NCBI GenBank assembly: GCA_946887045.1
Contig: CAMPKC010000009.1
Location: 39,191-103,190, forward strand
Length of the DNA stretch: 64,000 nucleotides
Reading direction: 5' to 3'
Source of the DNA: an uncultured Sphingobacteriaceae bacterium
GTDB lineage: Bacteria; Bacteroidota; Bacteroidia; Sphingobacteriales; Sphingobacteriaceae
Position numbers and translations under genes: made by a program. How positions within the stretch are numbered: the stretch's first letter is position 1; each line of letters starts with the position of its first letter. Below, piece by piece: positions 10,439-21,238 of this stretch. A model generated the notes under the pieces. The model made no database searches. It saw only the letters and a program-made list of their open reading frames with translations, and had not been told where the DNA came from.

Positions 10439-11671
10439 TTATTTAAAAAACATATAACCAATAAAAATGGCGGCAATCAGCCCGACAAAATCGGCGATTA
10501 AGCCACAGGCAATTGCATAACGCGTTCTTTTTATTCCAACAGAGCCAAAATAAACTGCAAGCACATAAAAAGTAGTTTCAGTAGAGCCTTGTATAATACA
10601 AGCCAGACGACCTTGAAAAGAATCAGCTCCGTAGGTTTTCATAACATCGATCATTAATCCCCGGGCCCCTCCTCCGCTTAAAGTTTTCATCAAGCCTACG
10701 GGTAGGGCTGGTACAAATGCGGTATCCAGTCCCGCAGCAGCCACTACGTAAGCAATTCCATTGACGATGAAATCCATTCCCCCGGTCGTTCTAAAAGCGC
10801 TGATTGCAACTAAAATGGCAATTAAGAAAGGGATAATCATAACCGCTGTAGTAAAGCCTTCTTTTGCCCCATCTATAAAAGCTTCATAAACGTTCAGCTT
10901 TTTGATCGCTCCGTAAACTATAAAAAGTATAATGATGGAAAATATTACAATGCCTCCAATTAAGCCGGTGGTGGCTTCCATCTCTGCTGGCGAAAGTCCT
11001 CTTAAAGAATAATATAAAAGAAGCATTAAGCCAATAAAGAACCCAATAAAGATCAAAATGGGAAGTTTGAAAAGATTGAGCTTCTGATAAATCGCCACAG
11101 CAATCATTCCGGATAAAAAAGATATAAAGGTGCCGATTAAAACAGGAATGAAAATATCTGCGGGGTTTGCTGCTCCATTTGCCATTCTCAGTGCAATAAC
11201 TGAGGTCGGAATTAGGGTTAGTCCCGCCGTATTTAACACCAGAAACATGATCATTGCATTGCTCGCTGTTTCCTTTTCGGGATTGATTTCTTGCAATTCC
11301 TGCATTGCTTTTAAACCCAGCGGAGTTGCTGCATTATCCAGCCCCAGCATATTGGCAGAGAAATTCATAATAACAGAACCATTTGCGGGATGGCCTTTCG
11401 GGATGTCTGGGAAGAGTTTGCTGAAAAACGGACTTGCCCCTCTGGCGAAAAGACTTATCATTCCGGCTCGTTCACCAATTTTCATGATACCTAACCAGAA
11501 GGTCATGATACCAATTAAGCCTAATGATATTTCGGCGCCCGTTTTAGCACTGTCAAACATACCCGTAATGACAGCAGAGAATAAGGTGGTGTCCCCAAGA
11601 AAAATCAACTTTCCCAGAGCTATGATGAATGCAATAATAAAGAAAGCTATCCAGATATAGTTTAAAGCCAT
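10439..11671 (-). CDS. SpmA/SpmB-like fused nucleoside-recognition membrane protein
   Basis: The 410-residue integral membrane protein (about ten predicted helices) joins two Gate/nucleoside-recognition domains. The first half resembles SpmA, with the motif NMLGLDNAATPLGLKAM and an NPEKETASNAM stretch. The second half resembles SpmB, with GGGARGLMIDVM and GSTETTFYVLAVYFG. The fused form occurs in non-sporulating bacteria including Bacteroidota, where the transported or gated compound is unknown. It sits upstream of mgsA and has a short inverted repeat in its leader. Confidence 0.88.
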   Translation of the reverse strand: MALNYIWIAFFIIAFIIALGKLIFLGDTTLFSAVITGMFDSAKTGAEISLGLIGIMTFWLGIMKIGERAGMISLFARGASPFFSKLFPDIPKGHPANGSVIMNFSANMLGLDNAATPLGLKAMQELQEINPEKETASNAMIMFLVLNTAGLTLIPTSVIALRMANGAANPADIFIPVLIGTFISFLSGMIAVAIYQKLNLFKLPILIFIGFFIGLMLLLYYSLRGLSPAEMEATTGLIGGIVIFSIIILFIVYGAIKKLNVYEAFIDGAKEGFTTAVMIIPFLIAILVAISAFRTTGGMDFIVNGIAYVVAAAGLDTAFVPALPVGLMKTLSGGGARGLMIDVMKTYGADSFQGRLACIIQGSTETTFYVLAVYFGSVGIKRTRYAIACGLIADFVGLIAAIFIGYMFFK

Positions 11672-11704
11672 TTTGATGGTTTAATTTGCAATTTCTGCGG
11701 CTGA

Positions 11705-11727
11705 ATTTACATTTTTTATATGTAAAT
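11705..11727. promoter_or_regulatory. inverted repeat in leader of the SpmAB-like gene
   Basis: Arms ATTTACAT and ATGTAAAT are separated by 7 bp of T/A and lie 34 bp upstream of the minus-strand start codon. The AT-rich dyad without a following T tract looks more like a protein-binding site than a terminator. No regulator can be assigned. Confidence 0.35.
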
Positions 11728-11764
11728 GAAATTTTAAGAGAAAAAAAGCTGTCGGATTGCTCAC

Positions 11765-11788
11765 AAAAAAACCGGCCGAGGCCGGTTT
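11765..11788 (-). terminator. intrinsic terminator of yidC
   Basis: On the minus strand the hairpin AAACCGGCC/GGCCGGTTT is followed by a run of T, just after the yidC stop codon. Confidence 0.88.
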
Positions 11789-11796
11789 AAATTAGT

Positions 11797-13665
11797 TTAT
11801 TTCTTTTTCGGAGTTTTTGCTGCCGGCTTAGCAGGTATCTCCTTGGCTGGTGCCTGCTTCTGCCGCATATAATCTTCCATTCTTTGCTGAAACTTGGATT
11901 TTTTATCTGCGTTAGGCTTTTTCTTATTTTCCTGAATTTGTGAATGAATCTTTTCATCATTTACAAACTGCTTGATGATGAATTGCTGAGCAAATGTTAA
12001 CATATTAGCCAGGAAGTAATAATAATTAAGACCGGCAGGGTAGCTATTAAGAACACCAAAGAATATTATTGGAGTGATATAACCGATATATTTCATTTGA
12101 CCGGTTGCTCCGGAAATTTGGTTGTTATAATAGGTGTAAATTAATGTTGAAACTGTCATTAATAAACACATCAAACTAATGTGATTAATTCCAATCAGAG
12201 GTATTTCCGGAAAACTAATCAAAGAATCATACGTCGACAAATCTTTCATCCATAAGAAGCTCTCATGCCTTAATTCAAAGAGATTTGGGAAGAAGAAAAA
12301 GAAAGCCATAATAATCGGCATCTGTAAAAGCATCGGAATACATCCTCCGAGTGGATTCACGCCCGCCTTTTTATAAAGCTTCATATATTCCTGCTGAAGC
12401 AGGGTAGGGTTATCTTCTCCAACTTTGGCTTTAATCTCTTCCATCTCTGGCTTCAACACGCGCATCTTCGCCATAGATAGATACGATTTGTACGTTAGCG
12501 GAGTTAAGGCGACCTTTAATATGATCGTTAGAGCTAAGATAATTAAACCATAATTCCAGCCGAGTCTTTCGAGTGAGTTGAACACCGGAAGTACAGCATA
12601 ACGGTTAATCCATTTCAATGGCCCCCATCCTAAATCTATCTGACGCTCAATATCATATCCCTGGTCGTTTAAAATATTAAACTTGTTTGGTCCGAAAAAG
12701 AATTCCAGAGGATAAGTATTGTTTGGCTGATTGTTAGCCGTCAGTTGCATATTTGCTGTGAACGATTTCAGTACACCTGGTTCGGTTGAAAACTCAACTG
12801 CTAACTTGCCTTTGTCAAAGCCATTTTTAGCAATCAAAACGGATGAGAAAAAGTGTTGCTTGAAGGATATCCATTTTATGTCATCATCCTCACCAATAGT
12901 TTTTTCTTCGCTTTCGCTTGATCCTATATGATCGAGCTCGTTATCTCCATGATTGAAATAAGCTCCTGAATACCGCTCGCGTTCGCTTTTCAGATCTTTC
13001 TCTTTTTGAGTTAAAGTTGCCGACCAGTTTAGATTGATTGCTTGTCCTTGCGCCAATACTCCTTGAAGACCGGAGGTGACGATATTTAATCCTACTTTAT
13101 AGCTGTCGCCTTTTAATGAATAAACATAATCAATAAACTGTGTCGCTGAATAGGCTAAACGCATTGTAACCGAACCAGAGTCGGTTTTAGAAACCTTTAG
13201 ATTTTGAGCTGAAGGAGAGAAGTATAGATCGCTGGTATTTATTGCCTTACCGCCTGCATTAAAACTTAAACCAAAATTACTTTTGTCGGCAGCAAACATT
13301 ACTACAGGCTTGTTATCGAACGTTTTATGCTCTTTTAGTTCAACCGATTGAATGCGTCCACCTTTTGATCCTATTAGAACTTTTAGGTGTTCGTTCTCCA
13401 ATACAATTGCCTGGTCTGTGCCACTATGCGCAGCACCAAATGGGCCTTTTAGAACGTTTGAGTCGATTACCGGTACCACCGGTGCAGCAGCAGCGGTGGC
13501 TGACTTTGGTTTTGCAGCGGGTTTACTCGCTGTTTTTGATTGTGCAATAGAATCCTGAACATATTTCTCTCTTTTTACTTCTTCATCAGATGGCTGCATT
13601 AAATACATCGATCCAACAAGAATAACCAAGATTAAAAAAAGTCCGGTAAAAGTATTTTTATCCAT
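11797..13665 (-). CDS. yidC: membrane protein insertase YidC
   Basis: The 622-residue protein inserts inner-membrane proteins, with or without the Sec translocon. It starts with a membrane anchor (about 5-22), followed by a large periplasmic beta-sandwich region with a low-complexity Lys/Ala/Pro linker (about 35-75), then the conserved insertase core from about residue 370 (WGLIILALTIILKVALTPL-like helix, GGCIPMLLQMPI, later helices). A basic C-terminal tail rich in Lys and Pro probably contacts ribosomes. It lies 24 bp downstream of pyrG, so the two are likely one transcript ending at the hairpin after yidC. Confidence 0.96.
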   Translation of the reverse strand: MDKNTFTGLFLILVILVGSMYLMQPSDEEVKREKYVQDSIAQSKTASKPAAKPKSATAAAAPVVPVIDSNVLKGPFGAAHSGTDQAIVLENEHLKVLIGSKGGRIQSVELKEHKTFDNKPVVMFAADKSNFGLSFNAGGKAINTSDLYFSPSAQNLKVSKTDSGSVTMRLAYSATQFIDYVYSLKGDSYKVGLNIVTSGLQGVLAQGQAINLNWSATLTQKEKDLKSERERYSGAYFNHGDNELDHIGSSESEEKTIGEDDDIKWISFKQHFFSSVLIAKNGFDKGKLAVEFSTEPGVLKSFTANMQLTANNQPNNTYPLEFFFGPNKFNILNDQGYDIERQIDLGWGPLKWINRYAVLPVFNSLERLGWNYGLIILALTIILKVALTPLTYKSYLSMAKMRVLKPEMEEIKAKVGEDNPTLLQQEYMKLYKKAGVNPLGGCIPMLLQMPIIMAFFFFFPNLFELRHESFLWMKDLSTYDSLISFPEIPLIGINHISLMCLLMTVSTLIYTYYNNQISGATGQMKYIGYITPIIFFGVLNSYPAGLNYYYFLANMLTFAQQFIIKQFVNDEKIHSQIQENKKKPNADKKSKFQQRMEDYMRQKQAPAKEIPAKPAAKTPKKK

Positions 13666-13689
13666 TATAAGTATATGCTCTTTCTAAAA

Positions 13690-15300
13690 CTATTTTTTTC
13701 TCGCCTGAGCCATTGAAGCGGCGACAAAGTTAACAAAAAGTGGATGGGGATTAGCCACTGTTGATTTTAATTCAGGGTGAAATTGACCTGCAACAAAGAA
13801 AGGGTGATTTTTAAGCTCAATTATTTCTACAAGGTTATTTTCAGGGTTAATACCGGAAGCAATCATACCTGCTTTTTCGTATTCATTTAAATAATCGTTG
13901 TTAAATTCATAACGATGACGATGTCTTTCAGTTATTGTTGGTTTTCCGTAGATCATAGCTGCTTTTGTACCCTTCTTAATTTCGCAGGTATAAGCACCAA
14001 GACGCATCGTTCCGCCTTTGTTTACAATCTTTTTCTGTTCTTCCATCATAGAAATAACCGGATGTGCAGTGTTCTCATCCATTTCCATGCTATGAGCGTC
14101 TTTATATCCAAGTACATTTCGGCCATATTCGATTACTGCGCATTGCATTCCAAGACAAATTCCGAAGAATGGAATGTTGTTTTCCCGCACGTGTTGAATT
14201 GCTGTGATTTTTCCGTCGATACCGCGGTTACCAAATCCGGGAGCAACTAACAGTCCGTTTAGGCCCTGAAGTTTTTCAGCGACATTTTCTGGTGTGATAC
14301 TTTCAGAATGAATCGAGTGTACTCTCACTTTACATTCGTTTCTTGCGCCTGCATGAATAAAGGATTCAAGAATGGATTTATAAGCATCCTGAAGCTCAAC
14401 GTATTTACCCACTAAGCCAATGTGTACTTCGGAAGTTGGATTTTTTAAACGCCCTAAAAAGTCTTTCCAGTTTTCTAAATCCGGTTCCAGTTTATGAGGA
14501 AGTTTTAGTTTAGTAAGAACTGTTTTATCTAATTGCTCTTTCAACATTAGTAAAGGCACGTCGTAAATGGTCGACGCATCAATTGATTCGACTACTGCAT
14601 TGATGTTAACGTTACAGAAAAGAGCAATTTTTCTGCGAATATCCTGCGATAAATGATGCTCTGTACGACAAACCAAAATGTCCGGCTGAATGCCGTACTC
14701 TAAAAGGGTTTTAACTGAGTGCTGCGTAGGCTTGGTTTTTAATTCTCCTGCCGCTGCAAGGTAAGGGATTAAGGTTAAGTGGATTACCAGTGAATTATTA
14801 TAGCCAATTTCCCATCTGAACTGACGAACAGCTTCAATGTATGGTAGTGATTCAATATCACCAACAGTTCCGCCAAGTTCTGTTATCACGATATCGTGTT
14901 CGCCGTCTTCGCCTAGTATGCGGATATTGCGCTTTATTTCATCCGTTATATGCGGAACAACTTGTACCGTTTTTCCGAGGTAAGCACCTTCACGTTCTTT
15001 ATTTATAACATTCTGGTAAATACGACCGGTTGTTATATTATTTGATTGTGAAGTGGGAGCATTTAAAAAACGTTCGTAATGACCAAGATCCAAATCGGTT
15101 TCTGCACCATCTTCCGTTACAAAGCATTCGCCATGCTCATAAGGATTCAAAGTTCCCGGATCAATGTTGATATAAGGATCGAATTTTTGAATGGTAACCC
15201 GGTAGCCACGGGCTTGCAGAAGTTTTGCTAATGATGCGGAAATAATCCCTTTTCCTAACGACGAGGTAACGCCGCCCGTAACAAAAATATACTTAGTCAT
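13690..15300 (-). CDS. pyrG: CTP synthase
   Basis: The 536-residue enzyme makes CTP from UTP with ATP and glutamine. The N-terminal synthetase domain begins with FVTGGVTSSLGKG and has the DPYINIDPGT and ELGGTVGDIE motifs. The C-terminal class I glutamine amidotransferase carries the nucleophile Cys in GICLGMQCA and the His/Glu pair in QFHPEL. Length and motifs are full. A TACCTTTG element lies 68-75 bp upstream on the minus strand, and yidC follows 24 bp downstream. Confidence 0.98.
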   Translation of the reverse strand: MTKYIFVTGGVTSSLGKGIISASLAKLLQARGYRVTIQKFDPYINIDPGTLNPYEHGECFVTEDGAETDLDLGHYERFLNAPTSQSNNITTGRIYQNVINKEREGAYLGKTVQVVPHITDEIKRNIRILGEDGEHDIVITELGGTVGDIESLPYIEAVRQFRWEIGYNNSLVIHLTLIPYLAAAGELKTKPTQHSVKTLLEYGIQPDILVCRTEHHLSQDIRRKIALFCNVNINAVVESIDASTIYDVPLLMLKEQLDKTVLTKLKLPHKLEPDLENWKDFLGRLKNPTSEVHIGLVGKYVELQDAYKSILESFIHAGARNECKVRVHSIHSESITPENVAEKLQGLNGLLVAPGFGNRGIDGKITAIQHVRENNIPFFGICLGMQCAVIEYGRNVLGYKDAHSMEMDENTAHPVISMMEEQKKIVNKGGTMRLGAYTCEIKKGTKAAMIYGKPTITERHRHRYEFNNDYLNEYEKAGMIASGINPENNLVEIIELKNHPFFVAGQFHPELKSTVANPHPLFVNFVAASMAQARKK

Positions 15301-15367
15301 GAATGCTGGAATTTTTTATGAATTGCCTTCCCGGAAGGAAGAAAAAACAATCTATTTGTACGGGATT

Positions 15368-15375
15368 CAAAGGTA
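15368..15375 (-). promoter_or_regulatory. candidate -7 element of pyrG
   Basis: On the minus strand the sequence TACCTTTG matches the Bacteroidota TAnnTTTG motif, about 68 bp before the pyrG start codon. No clear TTG is found at the expected -33 position, so the call is tentative. Confidence 0.45.
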
Positions 15376-15510
15376 AGAAAAATCTCTTCTCCTCCATAGA
15401 TTGTGGAGATTAATTTAATTGTGGATAAACACATAAGTTTTCCCGGCAGGTAATTGAATATTAAAATGACTTTCTATTTAGCTTTTATCTAATCTCTTCA
15501 ATCAAACTTT

Positions 15511-15518
15511 TACCTTTG
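15511..15518 (+). promoter_or_regulatory. candidate -7 element of the M16 peptidase pair
   Basis: TACCTTTG matches TAnnTTTG and lies 30 bp before the start codon, giving a short 5' leader of about 20 bases. The -33 element is weak or absent. Confidence 0.5.
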
Positions 15519-15547
15519 TCCGTCCTTTATAAAATCGTTATAAATAA

Positions 15548-16783
15548 ATGGTATCATACAACCGGTTTACATTAGATAATGGCCTTAAGGTTATAGTTCA
15601 TGAAGATTTCACCACGCCAATGGCTGTGGTTAATGTTTTATACGACGTTGGTGCCCGCGATGAGAACCCTGAACAAACCGGCTTCGCGCACTTGTTTGAA
15701 CATTTAATGTTTGGTGGATCTGTAAACATTCCTTCTTATGACGAACCTTTACAACGTGTGGGCGGCGAGAATAATGCCTTCACCAGCAATGATATAACAA
15801 ATTATTACATTACGCTTCCTGCCGTGAATCTCGAAACTGCATTTTGGCTTGAGAGCGATAGAATGTTAAGTTTAGCTTTCTCAGAAAAAAGCCTCGAAGT
15901 TCAAAAGAATGTAGTATGCGAAGAGTTTAAACAACGCTATCTTAATCAGCCTTACGGCGATGTCTGGCTGAAGTTGCGACCGCTTGTTTATAAAAAACAT
16001 CCGTACAAATGGGCGACAATTGGCAAAGAGCTTTCTCATATTGAAAATGCTCAGATGGAAGATGTAAAAGCTTTTTTTAAAAAATTCTACAATCCTTCGA
16101 ATGCTATAATGGTCGTGGGTGGCGCAGTAACTACAGCCGAAGTTAAACAGCTTACCGAAAAATGGTTTGGTAGTATTCCATCAGCCGAAAAGCCGCGTAG
16201 AAATTTACCTATGGAGCCAGAACAGACAGCAGAACAGCGGGAAGTTATTCAGGCGGATGTTCCTTTAAACGCAATCTATACTGTGTTTCATTGTCCGGCT
16301 CGGAGAGAACAGGGGTATTATGAAGCAGATTTGATTTCTGACCTTTTATCGAGAGGAAATGCTTCAAGGTTGCATTTAAGCCTGATTAAGAATAAAAAGC
16401 TTTTCAGCGAAATCAATGCCCATTCTACGGGAAGCCTTGATCCCGGATTATTTATAATCGAAGGAAAACCAGTAAAAGGTGTGTCGATGGAAGAAGCTGA
16501 GGCTGCAATCTGGGAGGAACTAAATCGCCTTAAAACAGATTTAATAGCTGATGATGAACTAACCAAGGTGAAAAATAAAATAGAATCTACCATGGCATTT
16601 TCTGAAATGAGTTTGCTTGATAAGGCAATGAATCTGGCCATTTTTGAGCTGCTTGGAGATGCTTCGGATTTTAATAAGGAAACCAGTCGCTACCTCGCTG
16701 TATCATCAGAAGATATTAGAAATCGGGCAAACAGCATATTCCGTAAAGAAAACTCAACTACACTTTATTATTTAGCAAACTAA
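15548..16783 (+). CDS. M16 family zinc metallopeptidase, catalytic subunit
   Basis: The 411-residue protein has the inverted zinc motif HLFEHLMFGG (HxxEH) near residue 50 and a downstream Glu in the EVQKNVVCEEFK stretch, so it should be an active peptidase. There is no obvious signal peptide. Bacteroidota often encode M16 subunits as a pair, one catalytic and one carrying the R/Y substrate motif. Here the second gene overlaps the stop codon by one base, which supports translational coupling and a heterodimer. Confidence 0.93.
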   Translation: MVSYNRFTLDNGLKVIVHEDFTTPMAVVNVLYDVGARDENPEQTGFAHLFEHLMFGGSVNIPSYDEPLQRVGGENNAFTSNDITNYYITLPAVNLETAFWLESDRMLSLAFSEKSLEVQKNVVCEEFKQRYLNQPYGDVWLKLRPLVYKKHPYKWATIGKELSHIENAQMEDVKAFFKKFYNPSNAIMVVGGAVTTAEVKQLTEKWFGSIPSAEKPRRNLPMEPEQTAEQREVIQADVPLNAIYTVFHCPARREQGYYEADLISDLLSRGNASRLHLSLIKNKKLFSEINAHSTGSLDPGLFIIEGKPVKGVSMEEAEAAIWEELNRLKTDLIADDELTKVKNKIESTMAFSEMSLLDKAMNLAIFELLGDASDFNKETSRYLAVSSEDIRNRANSIFRKENSTTLYYLAN

Positions 16784-18057
16784 TGGTCGACAGAACTTTA
16801 GCACCTGTATTCAGACAGGTTGAACATATCGATTTAATTAAAGCAGAACCTTTTGTTTTAGATAATAACATAAAGCTGTATGTTATTAACGGAGGCGAGC
16901 AGGAGCTGGTGCGCATCGAATTGGTATTTAAAAATGTGAACTGGAATCCGGCCAAACCGTTACAGGCCTACACGGTAAATTCAATGCTGGTTGAGGGTAC
17001 AAGTAAATTAAATGCCCAGCAGATTGCCGAACGTATAGATTATTATGGAGCATTTTTGCAGGTAGACTATAATTACGACTATTCTACAGTCATACTATAC
17101 ACATTAACAAAACATCTTGAAGCTACTATTCCGGTGGTGAAAGATATCGTTACCGATTCTGTTTTTGCTGAAGCGGAATTGCAAACTTTCAAAACCAACC
17201 AAAAGCAAAAGCTCTTGGTAAGCCTTGAGAAAAATGATTACCTGGGACGGCGTTTGTTTAATAATAGATTGTTTGGCGATACGATATATGGGTACAAAAC
17301 GGAAGTTTTCGACTACGACAGGTTGGATAGGTCGCAGCTTTTGGAATACTTTGAGGCTGCTTATCAGCCCGATAACTGTACAATAATTGCCTCCGGAAAA
17401 ATTGAGAAAGATTCAATTAGTCTTTTAAATAAATATTTTGGTTCAAATTGGGAAAGTGGATCTGAGATAAAGCCAAACATGTTTTCGTTTGAACGGGAAA
17501 AGGGAACTGAACATTATTTTGAACGTCCGGATGCGTTACAATCTGCCATTCGTCTCGGAAAACTTTGTGTTAACAGGAGTCATTTTGATTTTCCCGGTTT
17601 GCAGGTTTTAAATACGGTGCTTGGCGGATATTTTAGTTCGAGGTTAATGTCTAACATTCGGGAAGACAAAGGTTACACCTATGGTATTGGGTCTGCAATT
17701 GTATCCTTGCAAAATGCCGGGTACTTTGTCATCGGATCTGAAGTTGGTGCAGAGGTTTGCACTGCGGCAGTCAACGAAATTGAGAGGGAAATTAAGGTAC
17801 TTCAGACAGAATTAATTCCTTATGAGGAATTAGAACTTGTTCGTAATTACATGATGGGATCATTGCTTGGAAGTCTTGAAAATGCTCTTTCTCATGCCGA
17901 TAAGTTTAAAAATATTCTCTTTTCAGGATTAACCTATGAATATTATAATCAATATATCGATGTGGTTAAAACTATTACCGCTGAGGAGTTGCAGCAATTA
18001 GCTATAAAATATTTGAGTTTTGATGATTTAGAAAAAGTGATAGTAGGAAAAAGATGA
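16783..18057 (+). CDS. M16 family peptidase, non-catalytic partner
   Basis: The 424-residue protein is an M16 homologue without any HxxEH zinc motif. It keeps the C-terminal substrate-binding R/Y-type motif (NIREDKGYTYGIGS, about residues 291-304). This division of labour is known for paired M16 subunits, so it probably forms a heterodimer with the upstream catalytic subunit. Its ATG overlaps the upstream TAA by one base. Confidence 0.9.
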   Translation: MVDRTLAPVFRQVEHIDLIKAEPFVLDNNIKLYVINGGEQELVRIELVFKNVNWNPAKPLQAYTVNSMLVEGTSKLNAQQIAERIDYYGAFLQVDYNYDYSTVILYTLTKHLEATIPVVKDIVTDSVFAEAELQTFKTNQKQKLLVSLEKNDYLGRRLFNNRLFGDTIYGYKTEVFDYDRLDRSQLLEYFEAAYQPDNCTIIASGKIEKDSISLLNKYFGSNWESGSEIKPNMFSFEREKGTEHYFERPDALQSAIRLGKLCVNRSHFDFPGLQVLNTVLGGYFSSRLMSNIREDKGYTYGIGSAIVSLQNAGYFVIGSEVGAEVCTAAVNEIEREIKVLQTELIPYEELELVRNYMMGSLLGSLENALSHADKFKNILFSGLTYEYYNQYIDVVKTITAEELQQLAIKYLSFDDLEKVIVGKR

Positions 18058-18194
18058 TTTTTTATGGCCTGATAGCATGTCTGAAAATAAGATACTTATA
18101 ATCCTGATTTGAAATTAAGCTCCTAAAGCTGTAGATAAGATTTCTTTTTGATGGCTTGTTAAATCTCATAAAAGCGAAGCAGTGATTATATTGA

Positions 18195-19757
<1,563 letters not shown>

Positions 19758-19760
19758 GCC

Positions 19761-19835
19761 ATCGGCTAATTAACCGATATTTATTACTTATCGGTTAATT
19801 AGCCGATATTTGCAATTATCGGTTATTTAACCGAT
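19761..19835. promoter_or_regulatory. three tandem 18-bp palindromic operators
   Basis: Three near-perfect palindromes of the form ATCGGYTAATTARCCGAT lie at 19761-19778, 19790-19807 and 19818-19835 (the last has TTATTTAA in the centre). Start-to-start spacing is 29 and 28 bp. They fill the 90-bp gap between guaB and the SatD-like gene and end 12 bp before its ATG. The array is probably the binding site of a dimeric regulator; autoregulation by the helix-turn-helix of the SatD-like protein is the simplest idea, but unproved. Confidence 0.8.
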
Positions 19836-19847
19836 ATTGCTTTTCAT

Positions 19848-20459
19848 ATGGTAGCGATATTAACAGGCGACATTATTAATTCGCGGGATTCATCAGCGAA
19901 AACCTGGCTGTCTGTATTAAAAAAAGCTTTAACAGCAATCGCTGAAGATAGCAACTGGGAGGTTTTTCGGGGAGATAGTTTCCAAATAGAGTCTACTGCC
20001 GAAGAAGCCTTATTGAAAGCAATTTATGTAAAAGCCGCTGTAAAAACCTTAAAAGGCCTTGATGTCAGAATTGCAATCGGCATAGGAGAAAAGGATTTCT
20101 CTTCAAAAAAAATTACAGAATCAAATGGAGAGGCATTTATTTACTCCGGAGAAAAACTGGACGAATTAAAAGAAGAACGTTCCACTCTGGCCGTTAAGAG
20201 CTCCTGGCAGGAATTTGATTATGAAATGAATATCTCCATTCGCCTGGCATTAATAGCTATGGATGGCTGGAGTCCTATCTCGGCCGAGATGGTGAAATTA
20301 TCAATTGAGAACAGGGGTATCGCACAAAATGATTTAGCTGAAATGACAGGTAAATCTCAATCCACAGTAAGTGAAGCTTTAAAGAGAGCACGATTTCATG
20401 AGATCATGGAACTTGACGCCTTGTATAAGAAAAAACTAAGCAGCTTAATAAAACCCTGA
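19848..20459 (+). CDS. SatD-like protein with C-terminal helix-turn-helix
   Basis: The 203-residue protein resembles the SatD family. The N-terminal part has TGDIINSR (Asp8), RGDSFQ (Asp43), RIAIGIG (74-80) and GEAFIYS (94-100), a pattern that recalls nucleotidyl-cyclase/GGDEF-fold proteins with two metal-binding Asp residues. That fold assignment is my inference. Residues about 158-182 form a helix-turn-helix (NDLAEMTGKSQSTVSEALKR). It therefore looks like a ligand-sensing or signal-making transcription regulator. It lies right after the triple palindrome, and its stop codon overlaps the start of the DUF3307 gene (TGATG), which implies coupled translation. Confidence 0.75.
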   Translation: MVAILTGDIINSRDSSAKTWLSVLKKALTAIAEDSNWEVFRGDSFQIESTAEEALLKAIYVKAAVKTLKGLDVRIAIGIGEKDFSSKKITESNGEAFIYSGEKLDELKEERSTLAVKSSWQEFDYEMNISIRLALIAMDGWSPISAEMVKLSIENRGIAQNDLAEMTGKSQSTVSEALKRARFHEIMELDALYKKKLSSLIKP

Positions 20460-21178
20460 TGGACATTCTTCTACTTAAACTTCTGATAGCGCATTTACTT
20501 GGCGATTTCTTTTTTCAGTCTGATAACTGGGTAAAAGAGAAAGAGCTTAGAAAGATGCGATCTCCCAAACTGTACCTTCATATTCTGGTGCATGGAGTTT
20601 TATTGTTTTTATTAGTCTGGGATTTCAATTTTTGGCCCTCTATATTGATTTTAATGCTTTTTCATGGCCTGATAGATGTAATCAAATTAGTTTTTCAGCA
20701 ACGTAGTACTAAACGTGTCTGGTTTTTTGCCGATCAGCTATTACATCTTATTTCGATAATACTTGTGTGGTACCTCAGCTCCAAGCCGCTGTTAGACTTT
20801 AGTTTTTTAAATAGGCCCTCTTTTTTAGCCACATCGGCTGCAATTTTATTCCTGACGTTTCCCGCTTCTATAATTATCAAAGTATTAATTGCTAAATGGA
20901 CTCCCAATAATGTTGATCCGCATATAAATAATAAAGAAACATCTTTACAAAGTGCCGGTAAGTATATAGGCATTATGGAACGCCTGCTAGTGTTCACATT
21001 CATCCTGACTAATCATTTTGAAGCCGTTGGTTTTTTAATTGCCGCAAAGTCGATTTTCAGATTTGGAGATTTAAAAGATGGAAACGATCTAAAACTAACT
21101 GAATATATTTTAATCGGCACTTTTTTAAGTTTCGGAATTGCTGTGTTTATCGCTTTGATAATAAGTAACATGTCTTAA
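20459..21178 (+). CDS. DUF3307 membrane protein
   Basis: The 239-residue integral membrane protein starts with LLIAHLLGDFFFQSDNW, the hallmark of DUF3307, and has about six hydrophobic segments. Conserved His and Asp residues occur in the first helices (AHLLGD, HILVHG, FHGLIDVIK). No biochemical role is known to me. Its ATG overlaps the stop codon of the SatD-like gene, so the two products are made together and probably act in one pathway, for example as membrane effector or sensor and regulator. Confidence 0.82.
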   Translation: MDILLLKLLIAHLLGDFFFQSDNWVKEKELRKMRSPKLYLHILVHGVLLFLLVWDFNFWPSILILMLFHGLIDVIKLVFQQRSTKRVWFFADQLLHLISIILVWYLSSKPLLDFSFLNRPSFLATSAAILFLTFPASIIIKVLIAKWTPNNVDPHINNKETSLQSAGKYIGIMERLLVFTFILTNHFEAVGFLIAAKSIFRFGDLKDGNDLKLTEYILIGTFLSFGIAVFIALIISNMS

Positions 21179-21230
21179 TCTTTCCATAGGATTTTAATTT
21201 TTCTAAAAAAAAATATTGCGCAGTTTAAAA

Positions 21231-21238
21231 TATCTTTG
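21231..21238 (+). promoter_or_regulatory. candidate -7 element for the TonB-dependent receptor
   Basis: TATCTTTG matches TAnnTTTG but lies about 135 bp before the start codon and lacks a well-placed -33 TTG. The 195-bp leader shows no recognisable riboswitch. Confidence 0.4.

Noticed and set aside
11130..11660. Long plus-strand open frame (176 codons)
   Set aside because: It is the antisense shadow of the SpmA/SpmB-like gene, which has clear family motifs on the other strand.
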